Shown piece after piece: positions 8,902 through 17,025 of a stretch of DNA of 64,000 nt. The notes under the pieces were generated by a model, which saw nothing but the letters and a program-made list of their open reading frames with translations, had not been told where the DNA came from and made no database searches. The number at the start of each line of letters is the position of its first letter. Position 1 is the stretch's first letter. This DNA is from Paramixta manurensis (GTDB lineage: Bacteria; Pseudomonadota; Gammaproteobacteria; Enterobacterales; Enterobacteriaceae). The stretch spans positions 3,906,001 to 3,970,000 of the forward strand of contig NZ_CP054212.1 of the NCBI RefSeq assembly GCF_013285385.1. The letters are read 5' to 3'. Made by a program: the position numbers and the translations under genes.

Positions 8902-10179
8902 CTACCAGGAAGTGTGACGCCGCTGCGTCGCGTCCTGGTAATCGAGATATTTGTGTTGGGTGGCGATATGGTCGGCAATGTATTTCGCGTCGTGCCATAC
9001 CCCCCAAATAAAGGTTGAGCCGCGCCGCGAAAGCCACGGCAATCCGAGAAAATAGATACCGGGTTCACTGGATACGCCACGCTGATGTTGCGGTCTACCC
9101 GCCTCATCAACGGCATTGACCTGTAGCCAGCTATAATCCACCGCATAACCGGTCGCCCACACGATAGAGGTAATCCCCGCTTCGGCGAAATTCAACCGCC
9201 GGATCGGGTTGGTGAGACACGCTGGATCGGGCAGGATATGGCGCGCTTCCGGTTCTTCCGGCAGATCCAGACCGTTACGGGCAATATACGCATCGGCGGC
9301 GTCCAGCAATGCCAGATAGTTAGCATCGCCACGGGCAATGTTCTCGGCCAGGTCATTGGCAAAGGTCACTTCTCCCTCTCGGAACGACTGGGTTAATCCC
9401 ACCAGGTTGACGCCCTGATGCGCCAGCGCGCGGAAATCAACGGTATGGCCGCCACGCGCGCCGCTCACCGCAATGGTCACGTGTTCTTTACCCGGCTGGC
9501 TGGCGGCATCCCACAGCCCCAACACCCCCAGCCACCAACAGAAATCCCGCTGCCGATAGGCGCGCGGTGGGCGGTCGTGCGCGCCAACCGACAGGTAAAC
9601 CGTCTTACCGGCACGCTGAAGCTCATCGGCGATCTGCACCCCGGATGACCCGGCACCGACCACCAGCACGCCGCCGTCAGGTAGTTGCTGTGGATTACGG
9701 TAGTGCGCCGAATGGATCTGCGTCAGGCTGCGATCGGCGGGCGCAATCGGTGGGATCACCGGGCGCTGGAAAGGACCGGTTGCCGCCACCACATGCCGGG
9801 CATGGATTACCCCCGCAGAGGTTTCTACCCGAAAACCCGGCTGGCGGTGATTGCGCTCAAGACGTTTCACTTCCACGCCGGTACGGATCGGCGCATTGAA
9901 CTTGTCGGCATACGCCACGAAATAATCGGCAATCTGCTCTTTGGGAACAAAATCATCAGGATCAACGCCGGGAAAAGTCATTCCAGGGAAACGGTCGTGC
10001 CAGGCAGGGCCATTCGCTACCAGCGAATCCCAGCGTCCGCTGCGCCAGGCTTCGGCAATACGGTTTTTTTCCAGTACCAAATGGGGAATACCCAGTTGGG
10101 TTAAGTGCTCACTCATTGCTACGCCCGCCTGACCGGCGCCGATCACCAGCGTATCGATTTCTTCTATTTCTCGCGTCAT
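8902..10179 (-). CDS. Flavin-containing monooxygenase-like oxidoreductase
   Basis: 425 residues. Two dinucleotide-binding motifs: GAGQAG near residue 16 (FAD) and GAGSSG near residue 176 (NADPH). A conserved ATGY (WATGYAVDYSW) lies in the C-terminal third, as in class B flavin monooxygenases and CzcO/YUCCA-like enzymes. These enzymes insert one oxygen atom at N, S or C=O positions. It is the first gene of the minus operon, 112 bases before the permease gene, so it probably starts degradation of the imported compound. The 5' leader carries a conditional-terminator-like structure. Confidence 0.85.
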   Translation of the reverse strand: MTREIEEIDTLVIGAGQAGVAMSEHLTQLGIPHLVLEKNRIAEAWRSGRWDSLVANGPAWHDRFPGMTFPGVDPDDFVPKEQIADYFVAYADKFNAPIRTGVEVKRLERNHRQPGFRVETSAGVIHARHVVAATGPFQRPVIPPIAPADRSLTQIHSAHYRNPQQLPDGGVLVVGAGSSGVQIADELQRAGKTVYLSVGAHDRPPRAYRQRDFCWWLGVLGLWDAASQPGKEHVTIAVSGARGGHTVDFRALAHQGVNLVGLTQSFREGEVTFANDLAENIARGDANYLALLDAADAYIARNGLDLPEEPEARHILPDPACLTNPIRRLNFAEAGITSIVWATGYAVDYSWLQVNAVDEAGRPQHQRGVSSEPGIYFLGLPWLSRRGSTFIWGVWHDAKYIADHIATQHKYLDYQDATQRRHTSW

Positions 10180-10274
10180 CTCTGCATCCTTAATCTGGCC
10201 TTGCGCCTCGTTGCCGCCAGACTAGGGGAAGCGATAAACCACGGTAAAATAGTATTAAGCTAATGACTAAGCAT

Positions 10275-10308
10275 AAAAAAACGAGGTAGCCGCGCTTTTC
10301 GGCACCTC
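10275..10308 (-). terminator. Intrinsic terminator inside the 5' leader of the monooxygenase operon
   Basis: On the minus strand GAGGT-GCCG (10308-10300) pairs with CGGC-ACCTC (10292-10289 and 10287-10283, one bulged base), followed by G and seven T (10281-10275). It stands about 100 bases upstream of the monooxygenase start, so it would stop transcription before the first gene unless prevented. Confidence 0.75.
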
Positions 10309-10389
10309 AACAGGTTCCTTGTTGATCCTCCTCTCATCGACCAATAGTTGATTTTGTGTCCTCCATCAAATAATCCCACTCCCTCGTTT
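10279..10389 (-). promoter_or_regulatory. Candidate riboswitch/attenuator leader of the minus-strand operon
   Basis: Read on the minus strand, AAACGAGG (10389-10382) is complementary to CCTCGTTT (10286-10279), closing a domain of about 95 bases like a riboswitch P1 stem. Inside it are a TTGAT/ATCAA stem (10369-10365 with 10352-10348) and a TCAACA/TGTTGA hairpin (10325-10320 with 10312-10307). The 3' strand of P1 is also the 3' arm of the terminator hairpin at 10283-10308, so the two are mutually exclusive. A minus-strand -10-like TATAAC (10415-10410) would start RNA just before this domain. I do not recognise a known riboswitch class. Confidence 0.5.
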
Positions 10390-10459
10390 GACGAAAAAAG
10401 CATCGGCACGTTATAGCTATATTGTTTTAAATATAAAACACTGTCTGAAATTTCAGACA
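10388..10459 (+). promoter_or_regulatory. Promoter and two adjacent dyad operators of the plus-strand operon
   Basis: TTGACG (10388-10393) and TATAGC (10412-10417), spaced 18, form a plausible promoter. Just downstream lie TGTTTTA-AATA-TAAAACA (10423-10440) and the perfect 18-base palindrome TGTCTGAAATTTCAGACA (10442-10459), ending 21 bases before the MFS start. Placement between -10 and start codon suits a repressor. The likely ligand-binding regulator is the IclR encoded inside this operon. The first dyad also covers the -35 position of the divergent promoter. Confidence 0.6.
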
Positions 10460-10480
10460 TATAACAATAAGGGGGGTAAG

Positions 10481-11791
10481 ATGGAGTCACGCATATCGAT
10501 TGAGCGCACCGGGGAACACGCGCGCTCCGCAGGCCACAAAGTCAAATACCTGGTCCTTCTGATTACGTCATTAGTGCTATTACTGAATTACGCCGATCGC
10601 GCCGCGTTAGGCGTGGCCGGTTCAGAGATCATCCACGAATTTAAACTTACCAATACCGAGTTTGGCCTGATCTCCAGTGTCTTTTTCGTCGGTTACGCGC
10701 CGTTTTGCTTTGTTGGCGGCTGGCTATCAGATAAATACGGCCCACGCTCCATCATGGCTATCGCGGGCTGTTGGTGGAGCATCTTTACGGCCTTAACCGC
10801 CGCAGGCACGGGGTTTCTCAGCTTTATGGTGGTGCGCTTTTTGTTTGGGTTTGGCGAAGGGCCGCAAGGCGCGATTACCGTCAAAACCATGAGCAACTGG
10901 TTCCCACAACGCCAAATGGGTATGGCGGTTGGCATCAGCCAGGGCGCGACGCCGCTTGGCGGCGCGCTGGGCACGCCGCTGGTCGCAGCGTTAATCGCCT
11001 CGACCGGCGACTGGCGCATCCCGTTTATTGTTCTCGGCGTGTTAGGAGTACTGATGATGATTGGCTGGTGGGTGATTGTGCGCGATACGCCGCACGTTCA
11101 CCCGTGGGTTGGCCGCCCGGACCAGCTTGAACCGGCGGTGGCGGAGAAAAAACCCACCGAAGAGGAAAATAACCAACCGGCGCGCCCGTTAAGCTGGTAT
11201 CTGCGCCAGCCGCTGGTATTAGCCACTTCTGCCGCCTTTTTCGCCTACGCTTGGGTACTGTATACCTTTTTGTCGTGGTTCCCGGTCTACCTGGTAGAGG
11301 ACCGTGGCATCAACCTTAAAGCGTTCGCCTTTGCTGGCGCGCTCCCGTGGCTGCTTGGGATGGTTGGCTACATGGCTGGCGGCGTCATCACCGATAAAAT
11401 CGCCCTCCGCACCGGTAAACCAGCTGCCGCGCGTCGCGGCATGATCATCTTTGGCCTGCTTGGCACTGCGGCGCTAATGGCGCTATTAGGTAACGTTTCT
11501 TCCGCCTGGAGCGCGGTCGCGGTGATGTCGGCGGTGGTGATGCTGCTGTACCTGACCGGTAGCCAATACTTTTTAATTATTTCCGATACCATTCCCGGCA
11601 AACGGCTTGGTGGTGTGGTTGGGTTCGTCCATTTTATCGCTAACAGTTCCGGCATTTTGGCGCCGCTGCTGGTCGGGATGCTGGTGGATTACACCAAATC
11701 CTGGCCGCTGACCTTTGGTCTGTGCGCGGCAATTTGTCTGCTGGGCGCGCTGGTGATTTTAATTTGGGGCAAACCCCGGAATCTCTCTTAA
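10481..11791 (+). CDS. MFS transporter, anion:cation symporter (ACS) family
   Basis: 436 residues from ATG 10481, which follows AAGGGGGG; the longer frame to 10388 would run through the promoter and operators. Twelve membrane spans. ACS-family marks are NYADRAALGVAG in helix 1, GWLSDKYGPR in loop 2-3 and GFGEGPQGA in helix 4, as in GudP/GarP/ExuT-type carboxylate porters. It is the first gene of an eight-gene operon and probably imports an organic or sugar acid for the enzymes behind it. The substrate is not determinable from the sequence alone. Confidence 0.88.
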   Translation: MESRISIERTGEHARSAGHKVKYLVLLITSLVLLLNYADRAALGVAGSEIIHEFKLTNTEFGLISSVFFVGYAPFCFVGGWLSDKYGPRSIMAIAGCWWSIFTALTAAGTGFLSFMVVRFLFGFGEGPQGAITVKTMSNWFPQRQMGMAVGISQGATPLGGALGTPLVAALIASTGDWRIPFIVLGVLGVLMMIGWWVIVRDTPHVHPWVGRPDQLEPAVAEKKPTEEENNQPARPLSWYLRQPLVLATSAAFFAYAWVLYTFLSWFPVYLVEDRGINLKAFAFAGALPWLLGMVGYMAGGVITDKIALRTGKPAAARRGMIIFGLLGTAALMALLGNVSSAWSAVAVMSAVVMLLYLTGSQYFLIISDTIPGKRLGGVVGFVHFIANSSGILAPLLVGMLVDYTKSWPLTFGLCAAICLLGALVILIWGKPRNLS

Positions 11792-11818
11792 TCATCTATA
11801 CGGAACGAGGAGTACGCT

Positions 11819-12274
11819 ATGCCGGGCTGGAGTTATGCGGAACGTTATTTTGAAGATTACCAACTGGGCGAGCGCGAACCCGAAAGACGCCGGACGCTCG
11901 ACCAGGCGGACATTAGCCAATTTGCCGGGTTAACGCTGGATTTCCATCCCGCGCACATTGACAGTACCTATGCCGATCCACGCTATGGCGGTCGGCTGGT
12001 ACATGGCATGCTGACGTTCTCGCTGGTCACCGGGTTGAACGTCGAATACAACCTGTTGGCTATTTCGTATGGCTACGAAAAAGTACGCTTTCCCAATCCG
12101 CTACGCGCCGGTGACACGTTGATCGCCAGCGCCGAAGTGGTGGCATTGACGCCGCATCGCAAACCACATATTGGCTTAGTGACCAAGCAGTACACCGGGA
12201 AAAATCAGCACGGCGAAGTGGTATTTAGTTGCCAGCATATCCTGGCGGTTGAGCGACGGGGGGCGGCGGCATGA
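11819..12274 (+). CDS. MaoC-like (R)-specific enoyl-CoA hydratase family protein
   Basis: 151 residues, a single hot-dog domain. The hydratase signature is TLDFHPAHID (Asp and His of the D-x(4)-H catalytic pair near residues 41-46), followed by GGRLVHGML. The family hydrates or dehydrates CoA-thioesters, and some members are mesaconyl-CoA hydratases. Its stop overlaps the CoA-transferase start by 4 bases (ATGA). With the CoA-transferase and CoA-ligase in the operon it implies a CoA-activated intermediate. Confidence 0.85.
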   Translation: MPGWSYAERYFEDYQLGEREPERRRTLDQADISQFAGLTLDFHPAHIDSTYADPRYGGRLVHGMLTFSLVTGLNVEYNLLAISYGYEKVRFPNPLRAGDTLIASAEVVALTPHRKPHIGLVTKQYTGKNQHGEVVFSCQHILAVERRGAAA

Positions 12275-13443
12275 ACCCCTTCTTAGCCGAATACCGTGGC
12301 AGTGGGCCGTTGCGCGATATTACCGTGCTTGATTTCACGCAAATGATGATGGGCCCGGTTGCCAGCCAATTATTAGGCGATTTAGGTGCCGTGGTGATCA
12401 AAGTCGAGCGGCCGGAGAGTGGCGAATGGGAACGCAGCTACTTGCCACGCGGGCGTCGTATTGAAGGGGAATCGCCCTATTTCCTTGCCATGAACCGCAA
12501 CAAACTGGCGATCACCGCCGATCTAACCAATGCAGAGGATCTGGCGCTGATTAAATCGCTGGTCGCGCGCTGTGATGTGGTGATGGAAAATTTCCGCCCC
12601 GGCGTGATGGAACGGCTCGGCCTCGGCTATCAAGACCTGCTGGCGCTCAACCCGCGTTTGGTATATGCCTCCGGTTCAGGATTCGGCCCCAAAGGGCCGC
12701 TGGTCAAAAACCCGGGGCAGGATATGTTAGTACAGGCGATGAGCGGCCTGGCGGCAAACACCGGCGCCGCCGATGGCCCGCCGGTACCGCTGGCGGCGCC
12801 AGTATTGGATGCCTCAACCGCTTTTTTGCTCGCCTTCTCAATTGTCTCAGCGGTGATGGATGCGCGTGAGAACGGTACGCCGCACCATGTGCAAGCCAGT
12901 TTGCTCGGCACCTCGTTGCTTATCCAGTGCCAAGAGGCTCTAGTGGCGATGAATACCGATCTTACCTGGCAACGTAGCGATACCGGTATCGCCGCGCCCT
13001 GGACCGATGCCCCCTACGGTGTGTACCGCACGCAGGATGGTTTCATCGCCATGTCAATGACGCCGCGCGCGCGATTAGCTGCCCTGTTCGACCTGCCCGC
13101 CACGCTGGTTGAGTGCAGCGATGAACAGTGGTTTCTGCGGCGTGACGAGGTCAACCTGGTGCTCAAGGAAAAGATGGCGCAAAAAACCAGCCAAAGCTGG
13201 CTGGAGATTTTAACCGCAGGCGGGATGTGGGTGGCGCCGGTCAATACGGTAGATGACATCGTTACCCATCCTCAGGTGGCGGAAAACCACTATGTTGAAG
13301 AGATTGATGTACCGGGCGGAAAACGGATTAAAGCCGTTGGGTTACCGTTTAGCATCAGCGGCGTCACGCAAGCGAACCGTTTACCGGTGCCGGAAATTGG
13401 TCAGCATAACCAGATCATTCGCGCGGCATTAAAAAACGTTTAA
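12271..13443 (+). CDS. CaiB/BaiF family (class III) CoA-transferase
   Basis: 390 residues. Family features: the N-terminal DITVLDFTQMMMGP, VVIKVERPESGEW, YFLAMNRNKLAITADL, and the catalytic aspartate in NPGQDMLVQAMSG (Asp151). These enzymes move CoA between carboxylic acids through a mixed anhydride on that Asp. The upstream MaoC gene is coupled, and the signal-less binding-protein gene follows 29 bases later. Donor and acceptor acids are unknown. Confidence 0.9.
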   Translation: MNPFLAEYRGSGPLRDITVLDFTQMMMGPVASQLLGDLGAVVIKVERPESGEWERSYLPRGRRIEGESPYFLAMNRNKLAITADLTNAEDLALIKSLVARCDVVMENFRPGVMERLGLGYQDLLALNPRLVYASGSGFGPKGPLVKNPGQDMLVQAMSGLAANTGAADGPPVPLAAPVLDASTAFLLAFSIVSAVMDARENGTPHHVQASLLGTSLLIQCQEALVAMNTDLTWQRSDTGIAAPWTDAPYGVYRTQDGFIAMSMTPRARLAALFDLPATLVECSDEQWFLRRDEVNLVLKEKMAQKTSQSWLEILTAGGMWVAPVNTVDDIVTHPQVAENHYVEEIDVPGGKRIKAVGLPFSISGVTQANRLPVPEIGQHNQIIRAALKNV

Positions 13444-13472
13444 ATATCGTCAGTAAAACAACAGGAACCGGT

Positions 13473-14663
13473 ATGACAACCTCGGTAACACTGAAAGGCA
13501 TGACCTGGAGTCACCCACGCGGGCTGGCGCCATTAATGGCGCTGACGAAGGATTTTGCCGAACAAGGCATTGATATTGTCTGGGATGCGCGCTCATTACA
13601 GGGGTTTGAAGAGCACCCGATCGCTGAGCTAGCGCAACATTACGACCTGATTGCCATCGATCACCCGTTTATGGGCACCGCATTCTCGCAAGCGGCGTTA
13701 CAACCGGTGGATGCTTTACTCGACCCCGCGTTTTTACACGAGCTACAACACGCATCGGTTGGCCCGAGTTTTGAGAGTTATTGCTGGCAGGATGCTTTAT
13801 GGGCGGTACCGATTGATGCAGCCGCACAGGTAGCGGCAACGCGGTGGGATCTGTTGTCACGCCACACCAATGCGATCCCAACGCAGTGGGAAGCGGTTTT
13901 CCAGTTAGCAGAGCGTTTACCGGCCGGTAGCATCTCCATTCCGGCTAATGGCACCCATTTACTGTTAACCCTGCTCACCCTCTGCCAGGCCGCCGCGCGA
14001 ACGCTTAACGGCCATCAGGATATTTGGCCGACGTGGTGGCGTGATGAGGGGCTCGATCACCCGGTCGCCCTTGCCGCGCTGGCCATGTTACGCCGATTAA
14101 TGGCGAACGCGCACCCGCTGTCGTGGGAGAGCGACCCGATCATGATGTTTGAACATATGGCACGCCACGACGATATTCTCTACGTGCCGGTGGCGTTTGG
14201 TTACTCCAATTATGCCCGTCCGCAACAAGGCGAACATGCGCTAACCTTTAGCGGCGTGCCTGGCGTTGCAGGCGACATCGGCAGCGGAATGTTGGGTGGC
14301 GTGGGGCTGGCGGTATCGCGTCAATGTCAGCATCGCGACGCGGTCGCGCAGGTGTTGCATGGCATCGCGAATGCCGCAACGCAGCAAGGTATTTATCTGA
14401 CCTCTGGCGGCCAACCCGCTCATCGTGACGCCTGGCTCAGCCCGCACACGCCGCAGATTTGCCCCGGCTTTTTTGATACTACGCTCACCGCGCTAGACCA
14501 TGCATTTGTGCGCCCACGCTCAGCAGGCTACCCGCTGTTTCAGAAATTAGGCGGCGAACAACTCCATACTCTCTTCCGGACGCCTGGCGTCAGCGATGAG
14601 GAGATTGTGCAAGCGTTGAATGCGCTATGGCAACAGTGCCAGCAGCAGGCGTCAAAACCATGA
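13473..14663 (+). CDS. Family-1 solute-binding-like protein lacking a signal peptide
   Basis: 396 residues with the general two-lobe pattern of extracellular solute-binding protein family 1, for example QDALWAVPIDAAAQVAATRWDLL (hinge region) and GDIGSGMLGGVGLAVSRQ. The N-terminus MTTSVTLKGMTWSHPRG has no hydrophobic signal core, so the protein should stay in the cytoplasm. No ABC permease or ATPase gene is in the operon. It may act as a cytoplasmic sensor, chaperone or binding subunit for the acid or CoA pathway; this is inference. The AMP-ligase start overlaps its stop. Confidence 0.65.
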   Translation: MTTSVTLKGMTWSHPRGLAPLMALTKDFAEQGIDIVWDARSLQGFEEHPIAELAQHYDLIAIDHPFMGTAFSQAALQPVDALLDPAFLHELQHASVGPSFESYCWQDALWAVPIDAAAQVAATRWDLLSRHTNAIPTQWEAVFQLAERLPAGSISIPANGTHLLLTLLTLCQAAARTLNGHQDIWPTWWRDEGLDHPVALAALAMLRRLMANAHPLSWESDPIMMFEHMARHDDILYVPVAFGYSNYARPQQGEHALTFSGVPGVAGDIGSGMLGGVGLAVSRQCQHRDAVAQVLHGIANAATQQGIYLTSGGQPAHRDAWLSPHTPQICPGFFDTTLTALDHAFVRPRSAGYPLFQKLGGEQLHTLFRTPGVSDEEIVQALNALWQQCQQQASKP

Positions 14664-16207
14664 ATAGCGCAGATTTCACCGCCGGGGCAGACGCAAGCTG
14701 GGCCGCCTTGTTATGGCAGGCACACCGCCAATATGCCTTACAACCGGCGGTGCGCTGGCCGGGCGGCGGGTGGAGTTGGGACGAGGTCATGACACATGCA
14801 CGTGGCGTTGCCGCCTGGTTACATCATCTGGGCGTGCGCAAGGGCGACCGGGTGGTGATTGCGCTGGAAAACCGCCCTGAAGTGGTGTGCATTGAACGGG
14901 CACTGGCACTGTGGGGCGCGGTACGGGTGGCTACTGGCGCACGTCTGCATCCCCACGAAATCAGCTACATTGCACAAGATTGCAACGCGCGAGTGACCAT
15001 TGTGGAGAACCGCTTACTTCCCTCGCTGAACGTGCCGGGCGCAATAATTGCCGCCGAACCTTGCGCAGAAGCCGCCTACTCGCTGCCGGAACTGTTTAGC
15101 ACAGCGCCTCTCCCCTGCCCGCCGACCCCAAAGATTGTTGGTAGCGATCTCTGCTCCTTAATGTACACCTCCGGTACTACCGGGCGTCCTAAAGGGGCGA
15201 TGAATAGCCACCGCGCCTGGCACGCTATGGCGACGCAATTACGTGCGCTACTGCCGTCGCCGGGGCCTGGCGATGTGCTGTTGCACGCCGCGCCCATGAG
15301 CCATTTCAGCGGTTCGGTCGCTGCGGGCTATATTGCGGCGGGCGCGGCGCTGGCGACATTACGCCAGTGGCAACCGGCACAGCTGGCAGCTGACGCTGAT
15401 GCGGTGGGCGCCACTTGCGTGCCGCTGGTTCCCACCATGCTCCATGACTTACTTGACGCCTTGCGCCACGGTGCGCCTGCGCCGCAGTTGCGTGTACTGC
15501 CCTACGGCGGTTCACCGGTATCGGCACGCTTGCTCACCGAGGCCCATGCCCGGCTGGGTGCGGTATTACAACAATTTTATGGCGCCAGTGAAGCGTTAAT
15601 CCCGCTCACCTCGCTCTCCATAGCGGAACATACAATTAACGATGCGCGTTTAACCAGCGCCGGGCAGCCTCATGCCGGCGTCGAGATTATGCTGCTGACC
15701 CCCCGCGATTCTGGTGGTGAAATTTGCGTGCGCGGCGCCAATGTCATGCTGGGTTACTGGAATAACCCGGCGGCAACGGCAGCGGCCATTGATGCCGAAG
15801 GCTGGTATCACACCGGCGATATCGGCCGTTTTGACGCGCAAGGACGCCTGCATATTGTGGGCCGTCAACGCGAGATGCTGATCTCCGGCGGGTTTAATAT
15901 CTATCCGGCGGAACTGGAACGGGTGATCGCCAATCTGCCCGGCGTAGCGAAGGTGTGCGTACTTGGTATTCCTCACCCGCGCTGGGGAGAGGCGGTAAAA
16001 GCAATCATTGTCCCCGAACCAGGCTATTGCCTGAGTGAGGAGGAGATCATTAACGGTTGTACGGCGGAATTGGCGCGCTATAAGAAACCACAACAGATTG
16101 AATTTGTTAGCGAACTGCCCCTTACCGGAACCGGAAAGGTGGATAAAGTCCGTTTATTGGCGCGGGAAAACGCGTCGCATTCAGAACTACAGGAGAAGGA
16201 ACGATGA
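14660..16207 (+). CDS. AMP-forming acyl-CoA synthetase (class I adenylate-forming)
   Basis: 515 residues from ATG 14660, whose ATGA overlaps the previous stop; a longer frame lies inside the upstream gene. Motifs: the P-loop LMYTSGTTGRPKG (about 168-180), YGASE, the YHTGDIG hinge and LTGTGKVDK with the catalytic Lys. It activates a carboxylic acid with ATP and CoA. With the CoA-transferase and MaoC hydratase it gives the operon two ways of making a CoA-thioester. Substrate unknown. Confidence 0.9.
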   Translation: MNSADFTAGADASWAALLWQAHRQYALQPAVRWPGGGWSWDEVMTHARGVAAWLHHLGVRKGDRVVIALENRPEVVCIERALALWGAVRVATGARLHPHEISYIAQDCNARVTIVENRLLPSLNVPGAIIAAEPCAEAAYSLPELFSTAPLPCPPTPKIVGSDLCSLMYTSGTTGRPKGAMNSHRAWHAMATQLRALLPSPGPGDVLLHAAPMSHFSGSVAAGYIAAGAALATLRQWQPAQLAADADAVGATCVPLVPTMLHDLLDALRHGAPAPQLRVLPYGGSPVSARLLTEAHARLGAVLQQFYGASEALIPLTSLSIAEHTINDARLTSAGQPHAGVEIMLLTPRDSGGEICVRGANVMLGYWNNPAATAAAIDAEGWYHTGDIGRFDAQGRLHIVGRQREMLISGGFNIYPAELERVIANLPGVAKVCVLGIPHPRWGEAVKAIIVPEPGYCLSEEEIINGCTAELARYKKPQQIEFVSELPLTGTGKVDKVRLLARENASHSELQEKER

Positions 16208-17001
16208 GAATTGTCCCGGCGCTGGATCGCGGATTAAAAATCTTGTCGCTGATCGCGGCGAGCGAAAAAAGGCTGAAGGTTGCGGAAATCGCTAAACAGT
16301 TAGGCATTCCGCGTAGCGCAACCTATGAACTGATTTTTACCCTCGCGCAGCATGGCGCGGTGCAGCAGTTCGACAATGGCGAAGTGGCCCTCGGCCATCA
16401 GGTGCTGATTATCGGCAACGCCTATAACAGCCGCCTCGACTTTGAACAGTGCGCGCGCAGCGTAGCAGAGACGGTGATGCAAGCCTGTAACGAAACGGTG
16501 CAGGTCGGCATTCTGGAAGAGCGCCAGGTGCTGTACATCGCCAAGGCCGACTCAACGCAACGTGTGCGGCTGGTATCCAGCATCGGCGCCCGGTTACCCG
16601 CGCACTGTACAGCGCTGGGGAAAGCGTTGCTCGCCTGGCTGCCGGACGCGCAGTGGCAACACTATCTGGCAGCCGGGCCGCTGGAGGCATTGACCGCGCA
16701 CTCCATTACCGATCCACAGCAGCTTGACCAACAGCGGCGCGATATTGTTGCACACGGCGTGGCCTGGGAGCGTTGCGAGTCAAACCCGGACGTTGCCTGC
16801 GTAGCGGCGCCGGTCTGGAACGCCGCCGGAGAAAATATTGCCGCCATGAGTATCTCGGTTCCCATCACGCGGATGTCGGAGACACGTTTTACCGAGCTAC
16901 AAGCGGTAGTTATTGCTGGCGCGTTGCAGCTTTCCGCACAGTTGGGCTATCGCGGCCTGGCACAAAACAACGCAACCATGCAGGTGGTTTCACCAACCTG
17001 A
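16204..17001 (+). CDS. IclR-family transcriptional regulator
   Basis: 265 residues. The N-terminal winged helix is about residues 4-60 (RGLKILSLIAASEKRLKVAEIAKQLG). The C-terminal effector domain contains the IclR hallmarks GARLPAHCTALGKALLAWLP and MSISVPITRM. It lies inside the operon, coupled to the CoA-ligase by ATGA. IclR proteins bind palindromes, so the 18-base perfect palindrome before the first gene is a natural target for autoregulation. Effector unknown; it may be a sugar-acid or keto-acid, as for other IclR proteins beside dehydratase genes. Confidence 0.9.
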   Translation: MRIVPALDRGLKILSLIAASEKRLKVAEIAKQLGIPRSATYELIFTLAQHGAVQQFDNGEVALGHQVLIIGNAYNSRLDFEQCARSVAETVMQACNETVQVGILEERQVLYIAKADSTQRVRLVSSIGARLPAHCTALGKALLAWLPDAQWQHYLAAGPLEALTAHSITDPQQLDQQRRDIVAHGVAWERCESNPDVACVAAPVWNAAGENIAAMSISVPITRMSETRFTELQAVVIAGALQLSAQLGYRGLAQNNATMQVVSPT

Positions 17002-17025
17002 TTTTTAGCTAATGGGTGGGATTTA

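Noticed and set aside
10279..10389. Assignment of the leader to guanidine, TPP or glycine riboswitch classes
   Set aside because: Short resemblances (GAACCTG, GCCGAA) occur, but the conserved cores of these classes are absent.
10260..10490. 76-codon minus-strand frame across the divergent control region
   Set aside because: It spans the promoter, dyads and terminator, has no ribosome site and an unprotein-like composition; the RNA-structure explanation is better.
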